Below, in pieces: positions 40,101-52,100 of a DNA stretch of 64,000 nucleotides. Under the pieces are notes generated by a model. The model was not told the DNA's origin, did not search any database, and saw only the letters and a program-made list of their open reading frames with translations. The DNA comes from Lichenostomus cassidix (Eukaryota > Chordata > Aves > Passeriformes > Meliphagidae): positions 9,242,056 through 9,306,055 of the forward strand of contig CM039189.1 of NCBI GenBank assembly GCA_008360975.2. The letters run 5' to 3'. The translations under genes and the position numbers were made by a program. Each line of letters starts with the position of its first letter. Position 1 is the first letter of the stretch.

Positions 40101-43100
40101 TAGTGCACTCACAGCTGCTCTCATGCTCAGGAGAAGTGATAGATGGTGGGAACCTAAAAGTTTGCAGGGGAAAGCTTTCATCTGACTGGCTCAAAGCAAC
40201 GGAGGAGGAGGTATTCTGTAGTGCATGTTTTGGATGGGAGCCATTTCAGTGGGAAATGAGCAACTTCTCCCATTCCCTTCACTAGTCCTGTTGAAAGCCA
40301 AGTCAGGATGGCAGTGGTGGGTAGTCTTGCTTCCACTGATTCCTTCCCTAGCCTGGCATAAATGCCAAGTTGCTTTTGCCCTCAGCATCTGCTGTTGCAC
40401 AGGATGATGGCCTGAGCCACTGTGGGGGCACACGAGGCTATTGGGAAGGAAGCAGATTGTGACAGTGTGAGAGCAAAGACAGGCAGGGGTCTGCTGTGTA
40501 TCTTTGCCGCTTTTTATCTTATTAACATGTTAGTAAAAACCTTGCCAAGGCAACCTGAGCTGGTTGCTTGTAGAATAATTGCTCATATTGCCTTCTTATA
40601 GGTCAGCAGAGGGGGAGTTTAAGTGAGTTAAAAGAATAATTGTTCAGAGGGGACAGTCTGTTCAAGGGGGGTCGTAACTGCGAACCACTGCAACTGAGGT
40701 CCAGTTTTATTGCTTTTACTCCTGCAGAATTAATGGTGGTTTTGTGGGGCAGATGGTTTCTGCTCTGACTCACACAAGCAACAGAATTGTAATATGTTTA
40801 ATGGTAAATTCTTTTACTAGATAATAGGGATGTGTGAGGAGGAAAATACTATGAATTAATTTTGGGATCAGCGGTCTGGAGTGAGGATCGATGTTTCTCA
40901 CTTCTGAGGACCTCAGCTGACTAGCGCTCCATTCAATACAGAATTGAAGCTCAGGTCATTGACCTTATACCAAAACTCTTCTTTTAGTTTGGACTCCAGG
41001 CTAACAGTTCTGTCCACAAGCCAGCCTGATGGTGCACTGCAGCTGTGTTTCACTAGTGCAGAGTAGTGGTGATGCCTGTAACCAGGGTGGGGGATGGCTG
41101 CAGGTCATTAAACTGCAAATTGCTGTGCAGAAAGTCACTGAAGCCAAAAACTTCTGGTTTTGACAGACATCAGTTGTTGGACTGACAATATTCACAGTTA
41201 TTGTAATAATTGTTAGCAGAAATACTGGGGAGCAGATATGAGATGGTATGGATCACAGTACGATTAATATTGGGGTAATGTGGGGGAGCAGATTACCTGC
41301 ATCTCTCTAGTATTATAGATCTCACTTATACCTTCTTCCCAATCAGCTGGTTTCGATGTGTATTAAACTTAGTATTTTTGGATACATCTTAGCTGTGTTT
41401 TCTGTCCTTCAATGACTGCTGTCTACCTTTGAACACATGAAAATAAGGAAAGAAATAATTTGATTCGTAGCTATTTTCTTCTCTGTAGCTTTGAAAGAAA
41501 TTACATTTAATGCTATTTAACACTACTCATCATGCTGAGGGAACAGCATTTCAGGACACCTCACAGATACTAATAAAGATTGATAAGTTCCAGCTTACTG
41601 GAAGAAGGTGCTCAAAGCAGTGCAGTAACTCAGAATCTGTCAGCAGAGAAGTTACAAATCCAGCAGTTGGACTCCTTTCCTCTCTGGATAGTCAGATTGG
41701 CAGATTTGAAAGCTGGTTATTACAGATTCAAATATGTGTTGGAATAAGGTGGCTTTTGCTAAAGTTCCATCCTGTGTAGCATTTCAGACTTAGTAGTGTC
41801 AAAGGCAACATGAGCATGAAGATACCCAAGGCAGGTAGAGAACATCTAGTGGGGGTTTCATTGGTTTAGTACTGCAGAATAATCATGTTTGGGTGCTTGA
41901 ATGTAACATGAACAAAGCCAGCCAGCTGAGTTATTGATCTGCCCCTTCTCTCCACCTTTTCTTAGTGCCTGGCAAGCTGGAATGTATAAAACTGCTCAGC
42001 AAAATTTGCAGGGAAAGACTGGGCTGCTGCTCCTGTTTTTAGCTGGGGAGCTGAGCAGAGAAGCCACCCCTGCAGTTACCCAGACTGTCTGTGGAAAATA
42101 CAAGACTTGATTCAGGTCCCAACTCTTTATTTATTCAGTTAAGTATTTATTCTGTTGAGGAAATTTAGAGGAAAGCTGTTCTAACAGGAGGTTAAACTGC
42201 AAACTCTTTTTTGCAAACCCATTCTGACACCTGGTATTTAAGTTTTTCCAGCAGCTGGGTGTGAGCATCAAGAGAAGAATGGAGTTTTTGAGAAAAGAGC
42301 TGAACTGAACCTAGTTACAGGATCATGTCACAGAGTCATTAGATATTCCAGTGGTTACCTTTGTTTTGTAGCTGTTATTTAAATTATTTTCTCACTTTGC
42401 TTGTGTTTATGTTGTAGGTGCTGTCTTCAGGGCAGTGTTATTTGTCATAATGCTGTGATAGAGAAGGGTGCAGACATCAAGGACTGTTTGATTGGAAGCG
42501 ATCAGAGGCTGGAAACCAAAGGTAAGTACAAAAGCTATATTTACTGTGCATTTGTAATAATTTTCAGAACTTTTGCCTTGAGGTTTTATTCCTTTTTTCT
42601 TCATGAAGTGCCAGTAGACTGTGGCAGTTCTACAATGGTGTGTCCTATAATATCAGGATTTGTTTTTCATGGAAAGTACAGCTTCTTGGCATAAGCTCAG
42701 GGACTTGCTGCTCCGAAGTTGGCAGCAAAGCTCTGTTGTTCTTATAAAGAACAAGATTGGGTGCTGAGACAGTCTTTTCCCAGAGACCACAATTAGATCA
42801 GCCTGAGGTTATCCTCAGCAGAAGGAACCATTATTTTGACTAGTAATCTTTGTCAGCGACAGGGGGGAAATAGGCAAATTATTGATCACACAAACATCCT
42901 TCTCTGTAGATGCTCACAACCCACAGTGCCAGTATACTCCCATTCACTTTGTCCCAAGCAAAAGCTCAAGGTGGAACATCATATTAGGAGCTGCTGTGCT
43001 CAGTATGAAATTCAAGGGCAGCTACATTCAGATCTTCTTTACTGCCATGAAGTGCTATTTTGGGGCTTCAGAAAGGATACAGCTACGTGGCCCTCATTTA

Positions 43101-46100
43101 TACAAAGTTCAGCCATCCAGTGGGAGTGCGCGTGGTGAGGACTCGGTGGTAACCGCATGAGTGGAACTGTTGATTTCCTGCCCTAAGAGATAATGGGCAG
43201 GAAATGGCTGTTTCAGTGACTGCATCCCAAGCAGAGGCTTTTTAATGAATATTTATGGTTGGGGTTTGGCAGATCCCTGCTCCAGTGTGTGGACTGAGGA
43301 CAAAAGTGAGTTCCTTTGCAGGCTCCATGTGAAGTTATTTAGTCAGATCAGGATTTATTTCCTTGCTTTGTCTTTGTGGGTGGATTCCCAATTCTAAGTG
43401 CCTTGATACAGAGCAGGGTTTGAACTTAATGTAGTATAGCGTAACCTGTTGTCAGCTTTGCATATGACAAATTTTCCTTTAAAATGAAACTAAAATTAAA
43501 AAAGGCTCATGAAATCTAAGTATTGATCTTGAATTTGCAAGTCTCTGATACTGTGGGTAACACAATGAGTTCACTGTGGTCTTGGTCTCTGTATGACTGT
43601 GTCTACTCATTGCTTTGCCCATCAATCTGAATCGGTGTCCCTTGTGGGGTTCACTGCCTCCTATCATAGAATCATTTAGGTTGGAAAAGTTCTCATATCA
43701 TCAAGTCCAACAACAAAACTAACACTGCCAAGTCTACCATTAAACCATGTCCCTACCTGCCACATCTACACAGCTGCATGAATCACCAGGAGAGATGAAT
43801 TGGGTCACGTTTGGTTGTTAACCTGCAGTGTGAACTATGAGGACACATGGTGTAGGTTTAGTTAATATTTTAGGAAATAGGAAAATATTTTCTTTCTTTA
43901 GTAGATTATACCAAACAGAAATTTTACCCTTTGACCTTGCTCACAACTGCTTCAGAAGTATCTTCCAGGATGCAGATCCAAGTCTGGTTGATTGTAGTAT
44001 GAAAACTGATCCTTCTTCTTGATCGTCCTTGTCATCTTTGTCTGAATATTTTTCAGGGTCTGTAGATGTATTCGCAGGGCAAGTAACAGAGCTGTACCCA
44101 TGGTTCATTTGCCTATTCCTGAGAGGCTACTGCTCCCCTCCCCAAAGCTTAAACCCACTTCTTGGGTTAAGTAGAGGCTGGGGGCCCTCTAGTTAAACTG
44201 TGTAGAAATGTATGATTGACGTTAGCAGAGACATATTCAGGTAGATTATAAATACGCCATTATGCTGAGCAAGAAAAAATAATAAAGCCTCGGTTTGTTT
44301 TGCTGCCTCAGTTTCCTAGCCATTCTAGAATTTCTTTGGGCTGGGGGTCAGGTTTGCCTCGGTGGTCTGGGATCTGTCTGTGAAGTTCATGACTTATTTC
44401 CTGCACTGTGGAGTCTTTCCAGCCCAGCGTGTCTCTTCTGACCTTGGCTGGTCGTATAGTAAACTGGGTCTTCTCTTTTTTGCTGTGAAAGCATGCCATG
44501 ACTTCCTTTCCCCTGCCCAAGACTTCCTGTATCTTGTGCCAAGCTTTTGGTGTGGCCCTGTAAGTCTGTTTCCATATTGCCCCTTTCATCAAGGCTTTGG
44601 CTGTGTTTTTCTGTTTGGTAATTTTTCCTTCTTCAAACTTGAGCTTCCATGGCCAGGTTAAGAAAAAACGTAGTTCTCTTGGGTAGGAGCCACCTTTTCT
44701 TGCAAGCTGATCACTCTTCAGCAGACATAAGTGGTAGCTGCTGGCTGCTGACCCTAGTCTGGGAGTTACACACCAGTTTCTGGGAGTAGAAACCTCCTCA
44801 GCAAAACTGCATGCACCTTCCCAGAAACATTAAAAATACAGCAGTCCCTTATTCTAGAGCATCAGCCAGGATTCATCAAAGGTAGAAATATCCCTGAATC
44901 ATCCTACACAGCCCCAAGCAGATTCCACAGTTGGCTTTGCTGCAGAACTGGCTGTGTGCTCCCTGCTCTACCATATGAGTCCTGGCCACACTGCCCAGGC
45001 AGCTTGGGGTACAAGAGCTCTTTGAGCCACTGGTGCACTGACCTCCTTTCATGAAATGAATTCCAGTCCAGTGCAAGAAGGATGGCAGGAGAACAGCTAC
45101 CACAAATGATAGCCAAATGTAACTTAAACCATCTCTCATCCTTTTCCTTCTGCAGAATAATATGGGCATATTTAGGGTGGTCCAAATGGTACAGCTGGGA
45201 GTAATGGGATTGAATTAAACACAATTTAGGTTGGCTATCTGGAACATTTTCCTAATGATGTGGTCTGGTAGGCTGTGGGATAATCTCCCTGGGGACATGG
45301 TGGGAGACCTCATCACTTAATAACAGGCTTGGCAAATCTCTAGACACCTAAATAGAGGGAATACTCCAACATTGGTTACTGGGGTAGATCAGAGGCAACC
45401 TGATACTTTCAAACTAAAAAGAAAATTGGAGACACGGAGTGCAGGTAACTCAGCAGTGTCATCCCAGTCCTGTATTGACTTCAGCCCTGTCACAGCACTG
45501 GCCAGAGGCAGTATTTTTAAATATCTCTGTTGAAGTCAAGGTATGGCATTTTATTTAACTTCTGGATTTGCAAGCCATGCCTCCTGACAGCTCTACTGTT
45601 CTCCTAGTGCTTTTATTGCCATGCCTTGGAAGCATCCACTTTCCTTCCTCTTTGATACTGTAAGGAATTTGCTAGCAGAGAAGTAACAGATGGGTTTTGT
45701 GAAAGCTACCTCACCAGGTAGCAGTCTGAAAAACATGTTGGTACCTAAGAAAAAGGCAGTAATTATTAGAGGGATAGGAAATGGCAGACAGCATTCTGAA
45801 AGAACATAATTGCACAAAGCATTCAATGACTGCTTCAAAGACAGTTATTAGGATTATACTTCAGCCTTTTTGATAAACCTGGTTTTAAAGAAGAGCTCAA
45901 AAGCAGCATGTGCTCAGTGAAGTAGGACTAGAGAGAGGGAATGCTGGTGATGGGCCAGTCAGGGAGTCATATGGGCCTGGAGTCACTAAGTACAGCTCCC
46001 AAAGGAGTCTCTCGGCCAGATTCAGCAGGGAGAACGTTATACATCTGGTATAGGTTAGCCAGGAACAGGCCTATATGGTAAAGCAGCCTAACCCTTCTTC

Positions 46101-49100
46101 AAGGCAACACCAGGAACAGAGACAGTAAACACTCAAAGTATAGAGCTAGCAAAATTGATATAAAATTCACCACCTTATCCTTTGCTTTCACCCCTGTTGT
46201 AATTGGGGCAGGGATGTTTTATTTACATATTTATTTTTTGCTTCAAGCATCAGTCATGGGGCCCTACCTATATCCTACCTGATCCTGACTCCTGCTTCAC
46301 AGCTCTCCACTGTGGCTTTGTCCCAGCACCAGGCTCATCCCAGTCCCAGCCTTCTCTTTGTTTTTTCTACTAGTCTTTCTCCCACGGAGACTTTTGTTTT
46401 TCTCTCTTACTTGGTTACTCCCAGACACCTACCTGCCTCCTTCTCTGGTCTGACCATAGCTGCTATTTCCAGTCCCCTTGCCTAACAGTCCCAAGCCCCA
46501 TTTTTCCTCTGGCACTCATTCCCTGACTGCTTTCAGTTGGACTGCATCCCTTTCTGTCATGCCTGGGCAGGCTCATACTGGGCACAGGAGGTGTTCCACT
46601 GATCCATACAGCTTGGAGGAAACCCTGCCTTCCTCCTGCACTTCCATGGTCAAGAGTGCTCACTGCAGACAGTCTCTGGAGCTTTTAGCTGCCCTCCTGA
46701 GAACACGTGCAAACTTGAGATTTTTTTCAAAGGCTTATCACATAGCCAAAACTGTATGGTTTCTCACAAGAAGAGAAAAAGGCACATATCCAGTAAGGAC
46801 TGGCTCCCATTTGCGATCATTTTCCAAGTCCTGTTCCAAGCTTGGACTCCTAGGACTTCTTAATGAAACAGAGTAAGATTGTTTTATTTATGAAGGCCAA
46901 AGAGCACATTTTTCTCTAATGTCATCCTCTGAAGGCAGGTACATTTTATGAAACCTCCACATGTGAGTGGGTGCCTGCTTGTGTGGAGGCTTCACCTGAG
47001 ACAAGATTTAGCAGGATGGGGACAGAAAAGAACCAAGAGACCTTCTGATGTTCTCGCTGCATTCAAGTAGGGGCAAGCAAGCATCTGCTCTTGCAAGATG
47101 CTGAGTACCTCCTGGTGCAGCCTTCAGGAACTGAAAACACTTAGCACGACACAGGGTCGGGATCAAAAAGCATGCTGCTGTGCAGATGGGAGTTACGAAA
47201 GCTCATGAAGAACAGACACAGACTAAACAGTGCACACATGTATATTGTGCACGGGGGTGCAAAATGAGCTGGAGGTGATGTAGGAATGGTGTGAATTTAT
47301 AGCAAAACTGAGAGATGCGTAAGATTTCTCGCTAAAGTAGTTTAACTACTGAGTGTCCATGACAAAGATATTGTTGGCAGTTAAAACAGGCATCTCTTAA
47401 ATAGTTGACATTTTTGTTTCAGCGACTATGCAGTGACTACATTGCTAACTAATCCTAATAAGCCTCCTTTCCAAGTTGTATAAAAATGGTTTATGAGTTC
47501 TGGCCTCAGCAGTGGCATAAAACTTCACTAGAATATCCATCCAGCAATGCTTTGTCCTCCCCTCTGCTGTTGGGGACTGTCACACTTGTGCATACTGTCG
47601 CTCCCAGCCAGGGAAGTTCAGGCTTCCTGAGTGAGCAGGTTAAATGTGCTGCCACATTCGCAGCATGCTGATTGTGAAGTCTACCCATAAGGCAGCAGTT
47701 CATAACCTTGTGGAAATATTTTTACATGCTCCACGCAGAGAAAATAACCACTTCTGCTCTGCTAGAGCTCAGCCACATGAAACAGCCAGGAAGAACACGC
47801 CAATGGATGCTGAGAAAGGAAGAGGGGCTTGTGTCCAGAGCTGCAGGCAAATATGGCACCTCTGCCATCACAGAAGGAAGTTAAGATGTGGACAGTCAGA
47901 CTGTTGTTTTGAGATCCCTGCTTGAATTTGCTGTGAGGTGGTGATACCCCACAGAAGCACACTGATCAATATAATCCAGTCCCTTCTCACACACTTTGCT
48001 AGGACTCTGTCCTTATACGAGGACTCCAAGCATGTCCCCCTGCTCAAGGAGCTTGCTGTCGTAGGCACATTCCCAGCTCTGGGTCTCTTTTTTCCTTTAC
48101 TAACCTTTCTTCTAAGACCTTAACTGATCACTTGCCCATACATCTCTCTCCTGTTCCTTCACTCCCTCAATCTATCTGCTCCAAGCCATAGTAAAGTCAT
48201 CTCTCATTGGGCACTGAATTCACTGTTACCTTTACACTCTCAAGACAATTCTATTCCCCAGAAGGGTTTAAGAGCAAAGGGGTTAGTACTGGTTGAACTA
48301 TGAGAAAATCCTCGGCTGAACCATGGGGCCACCAGCACTGAGAACTGGTGGTTGTTGGATGTAAGGCAGAAGTAAGACCTCTACTGCCTGCCTGTTTTAT
48401 GGGCTGCAGGCCTGAGCTGTGGGCCAGAGTTGATCTGCCTGAAGCTACCACCAGCACTGGAGGTGAGCTGCACATCCTACCCTGAGAGCAGCTGGAGCAC
48501 TCGGGTCATGGACAGCATCATTGCTGGGGACCCATGGGCTCAGCTGGTGGCTGCACAGTGGGGCTGACTTGGCACTTGGGAGAAATTCTGAGACACTCCT
48601 GGCCTTTGGGGCCACAGTGTGGTCACCCTGGTCTCCAGTGATAATGTAAGTAAAGCTTGGCTGAGGAGAGAACAGGCCTTGACTGGAAAGTCCCACTGCT
48701 CTGTAAACACAAACAAATCAGCCCCCATCACCTGCTTCCCTTCTTTATCTGTACATGTAATTTAAAACACCCTCCAGCCTCCCAGAGTCAAGCTTCAGCT
48801 GCTTCCCATCCCCTTAAGCCCCTTTAGTTCCTCTCCCCCCCCAACCTGGCTGCTTTTCCAGAGCCAACCATCACTGCAGAGACAAGTTGCTCTTCTCTCC
48901 CGCTCTCTGATCCTTTCTGTCCTGGGTGAATGTGGTGGGAACCACCCACAGCGTGTTTTCGTGCATGCGTTTCTGCAGCCACCCCTCCCCCCCGCCTAGT
49001 TTTTTAAGTTAAACTATCTCTTGCTTTAAAGAGAGCAAATACACAGCAGTGGCTTTCATCACTGCTGTATAATAGAGCAGTAATTCTGTGCCAGGGACTG

Positions 49101-52100
49101 TTTTCTATTTTATTTTAAAGGGTTTATAAAACAGTGTATGTAATTGAGTGAGTAAACTGAACGTTTTCTGGAGCCCCTGAGGGCTGAAACTTCGTGGTGG
49201 TCCTGGGCCTAGGCCCTAACCCTTTTTTTTCCTCTCTTTTTTTTTTTTTCTCTCTTTCCCCTCCTTCCCCTCCTCCTTTACAACCCAGCGTTGCCACCAG
49301 CAGCAGCAGCAGCAATCTGTCTGGGGCTAATTGAGCAAACAACAAGGAGATGCTTTCACATGGCTTTTAAAGGAATGCTCCGGCATCCCCTTTCTGTGAG
49401 CGGCTTGGCAGGAACCTGCCAGGAAGGCTGGGGAGCGCTGGGTCCCCGGCCCCCAGCCTGCTGGTGGGGTTTGTGCTGGGCTGCGCAGTCATTTCCGCCC
49501 CTCTGTTTATTTGCATTACAATTTGTTTTTAGCCAAGCACCAAAAGCTGCTCTGCTCTCTAGCTCGCCTTGTGCGTATGTTTTTAAGGAGCTAGTGTACA
49601 GTATGTGTAAACAAATGTCTTCCCAAGCAGGAATGCATATATAACGAGTGACAGGTTTTTGATTTACGCTCAGTAAAGTCTCCGTGGACACTCGGTTCAA
49701 GCACCCAGGCTGACTTCAGGCTGGGCTGCGTCAGCAAGTTGAAGCAAAGTGCTAATCAGGAGGTTGAATGTGTTGATCAGCTCTGGATTTGCTTAGCACC
49801 AGATGCTCCCAATCTGAGAAGATCTAGTTGAACATGATTTAAGGTTGAAGAGTCCAACTCTTAAAGCTTTCTGAAAGTCCTTTCTCTAATCCCTCTTTCT
49901 CTGTGGGCTGAATGCATCTGTAACCCTGCCAGTGTCAGATAAAAGGCAGCCTGGTAAGAAATCCCTAATGGGGAGCTGGGGAAGGAGAAAGGGAGCTGAA
50001 CAGCGAAGCATGTGAGGTACTTCTCCCTCCTCCCCCAGAGTTTCAGGCAGAGTTTCTGCAGGAACTGAGCTTGCTGGTACCAGCCAGAGCCACTGGCAAC
50101 TGGCAGCCACGTCTGATAATGAAACGCTATCCGCAGTTCAGCTCTCTGGCACACACTCTGGAGTCTGAGTTCCCTTCACTTCTCAAGGAGGGCTTTGGGA
50201 ATGGAAGAGGGAAGCAGGGTGAAATCCTTATCTGCCTATCGCATCCCCTCAGGGTGCGGAATAGGGCTTTGTTTCTAGCAAAACCATTCCCTTTATCGCT
50301 TAAAAACTTTCTCGCGGATTTTAGACAGGCAGATTCATGTGTTTTCTTTAAGCTTCTACCAGAAGAACAAGAAATGAGTGTGGTGATTTCATGTGAGTCT
50401 GAGGTAGCAGTGACATACCAGGCAGGCCATGTGTGCCCTCTTCGGGGAATTTGGGCCACACAGATCAAGGAGGAGATGAGAGATGAGGGAATGCAGGCTC
50501 CAATTTCCTATGTGGCTATGGCTGCCTAAGATCCCTAAACTCATTGCTGCCTTGGTTTCCCCATCTGTAAAACGAGAATGCTCTTATTCACCCATTCTCA
50601 AAAAGCATTTTGAGCTCATCAGGTGTAAAATACAAGATACCATAAGGCTGCTGCAAGCATGTCAGTGCAAAATACAAATAGCTGGTACTACCTCTGCAGC
50701 AAGGTATGTGACAGGACCCATCCCAACTCTGCACATTTAGGACCGTGGAGGATGCTGTCTGAAATGAAGCAAGAAGTTCCTTATTAAAAAGTATTGCTAC
50801 AGATAACCTATATATAGAACCATAAATTGACATGGCTCTCTACAAGCCTAGTTGAAGACATGTTTAATCTGCAGAGGCATAACGTAATTACTCTCACTGG
50901 ATGGTAGCCAGGGTCTTATTCACATAATAGAAATCAACATGATAGGTAGTCTGCTTGGAGGAGGTTCAGGAATGGAGTCACAGGAGTTGCTACAGGGCCT
51001 GTTTGAGATATATTGGGAAAGTTGTTGGGGGTGAGGAATGTTATAGCAAGAAATGCTGCAGGTTGGATTTGAGGTACCTTGGCAAAGCTGTGTGGGGTCC
51101 AGGACAGGAGGAGAGAGGCGCTGAAGGCTGGACTTGGGGCTATTGGCAGACTCGTGCTGGAGAAGTTGTGTGGTGCTACCTACATCATGCTTGCACCTGG
51201 CAGTTGTACAGTCAGCCCCTCATTTTCCTGAGCACTGCATCCACCTCTGCTCATCCTGCCCAAAGTGCTGGAGATTGAGCTCCAGGATCTTAGTGTGAGG
51301 CTGCAGGATTAATTATCAGTTGACAATAAATACCCTGAGCAAAGAGCTCAATGTCTCAATCTCGTGCTGCAGGTGAGAAGCAGCCCCTTGATCTCCTTAT
51401 TTTGGCCTTCATGAAGGGTCTCTGAAAGGAAGTGGTGTGGCTCACCCATTCTGTCCCTCAGGCTGAGGAGACTGCATATGATTGTGGGGGTTGAGGTTGT
51501 AGTGAGAAAATTATCTTGCCACAGTCTGAAACTTCTTGAAGTTTATAGAGCAGAATTTGATCACATCTTTACTGGAGCAATGGTTTGCACGGTACAAAGG
51601 TTGTGTTTTGAATTTTAAACCAAGAGAAACACCATGTTGGCCCAGCCACTTTGGGGATTGCCAGAAATTTCTTCCTTTAGCCAAAGGTGGCATGTTTGTT
51701 GATTTGCAGCAGTCTTGCAAAATCCACTCCCCTGAGGGGAGGAGTTTTAGGTGGGTAAATAAAACATAACTCATCATTTCCATCCTTCTTGGCTATCCAC
51801 CCCCCCTGCTGTGTAAGGTGTGGGAGACACCAGAGCCTCCATTGGTATATCCTAGCACCTCATAGGCCTTGACACTTTATCCCAGGCTCCAGAGGCAATT
51901 GTTATTCCTAATTGCAGGAGGTAAGATGAAGAGCCTAGGGGCATGGGACACACCACCTGAGCTCCACCTGAATAGGTGTCCAGCTCCTGGAGAGCAGTTC
52001 AGATTCACCACCTCCCCCACGGTACCCTGAGGACACCCACTTTGAGCACACCAACTTTGTGTCATGCTCTGAGGCCACACGCTTGGGTTTTTTTAGGCAC

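Larger units (their letters stand above)
28724..42417 (+). other. EIF2B3 intron of 13.7 kb (phase 2)
   Basis: It contains an A/C-rich tract (31376-31425), a sense CR1 fragment (32650-33088), a T17 run (39539-39555), one ATTGCATCA site (30377-30385) and an AT-rich, motif-dense block (about 38100-39720) that looks like conserved non-coding sequence. No exon was recognised in the rest. Confidence 0.8.
49020..49740. promoter_or_regulatory. Candidate intronic enhancer block
   Basis: A stretch without recognised retroposons mixes AT-rich motif clusters (ctattttattttaaagggtt, ggggctaattgagcaaacaa) with GC-rich segments and CpGs. It contains the SOX-POU composite at 49509-49523 and atgcatatataacgag near 49632. 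The pyrimidine tract 49217-49280 interrupts it. The enhancer role is inference from motif content only. Confidence 0.3.

Noticed and set aside
40600..40625. Possible CTCF site (ggtcagcagagggggag).
   Set aside because: Several mismatches to the core consensus and no supporting context.
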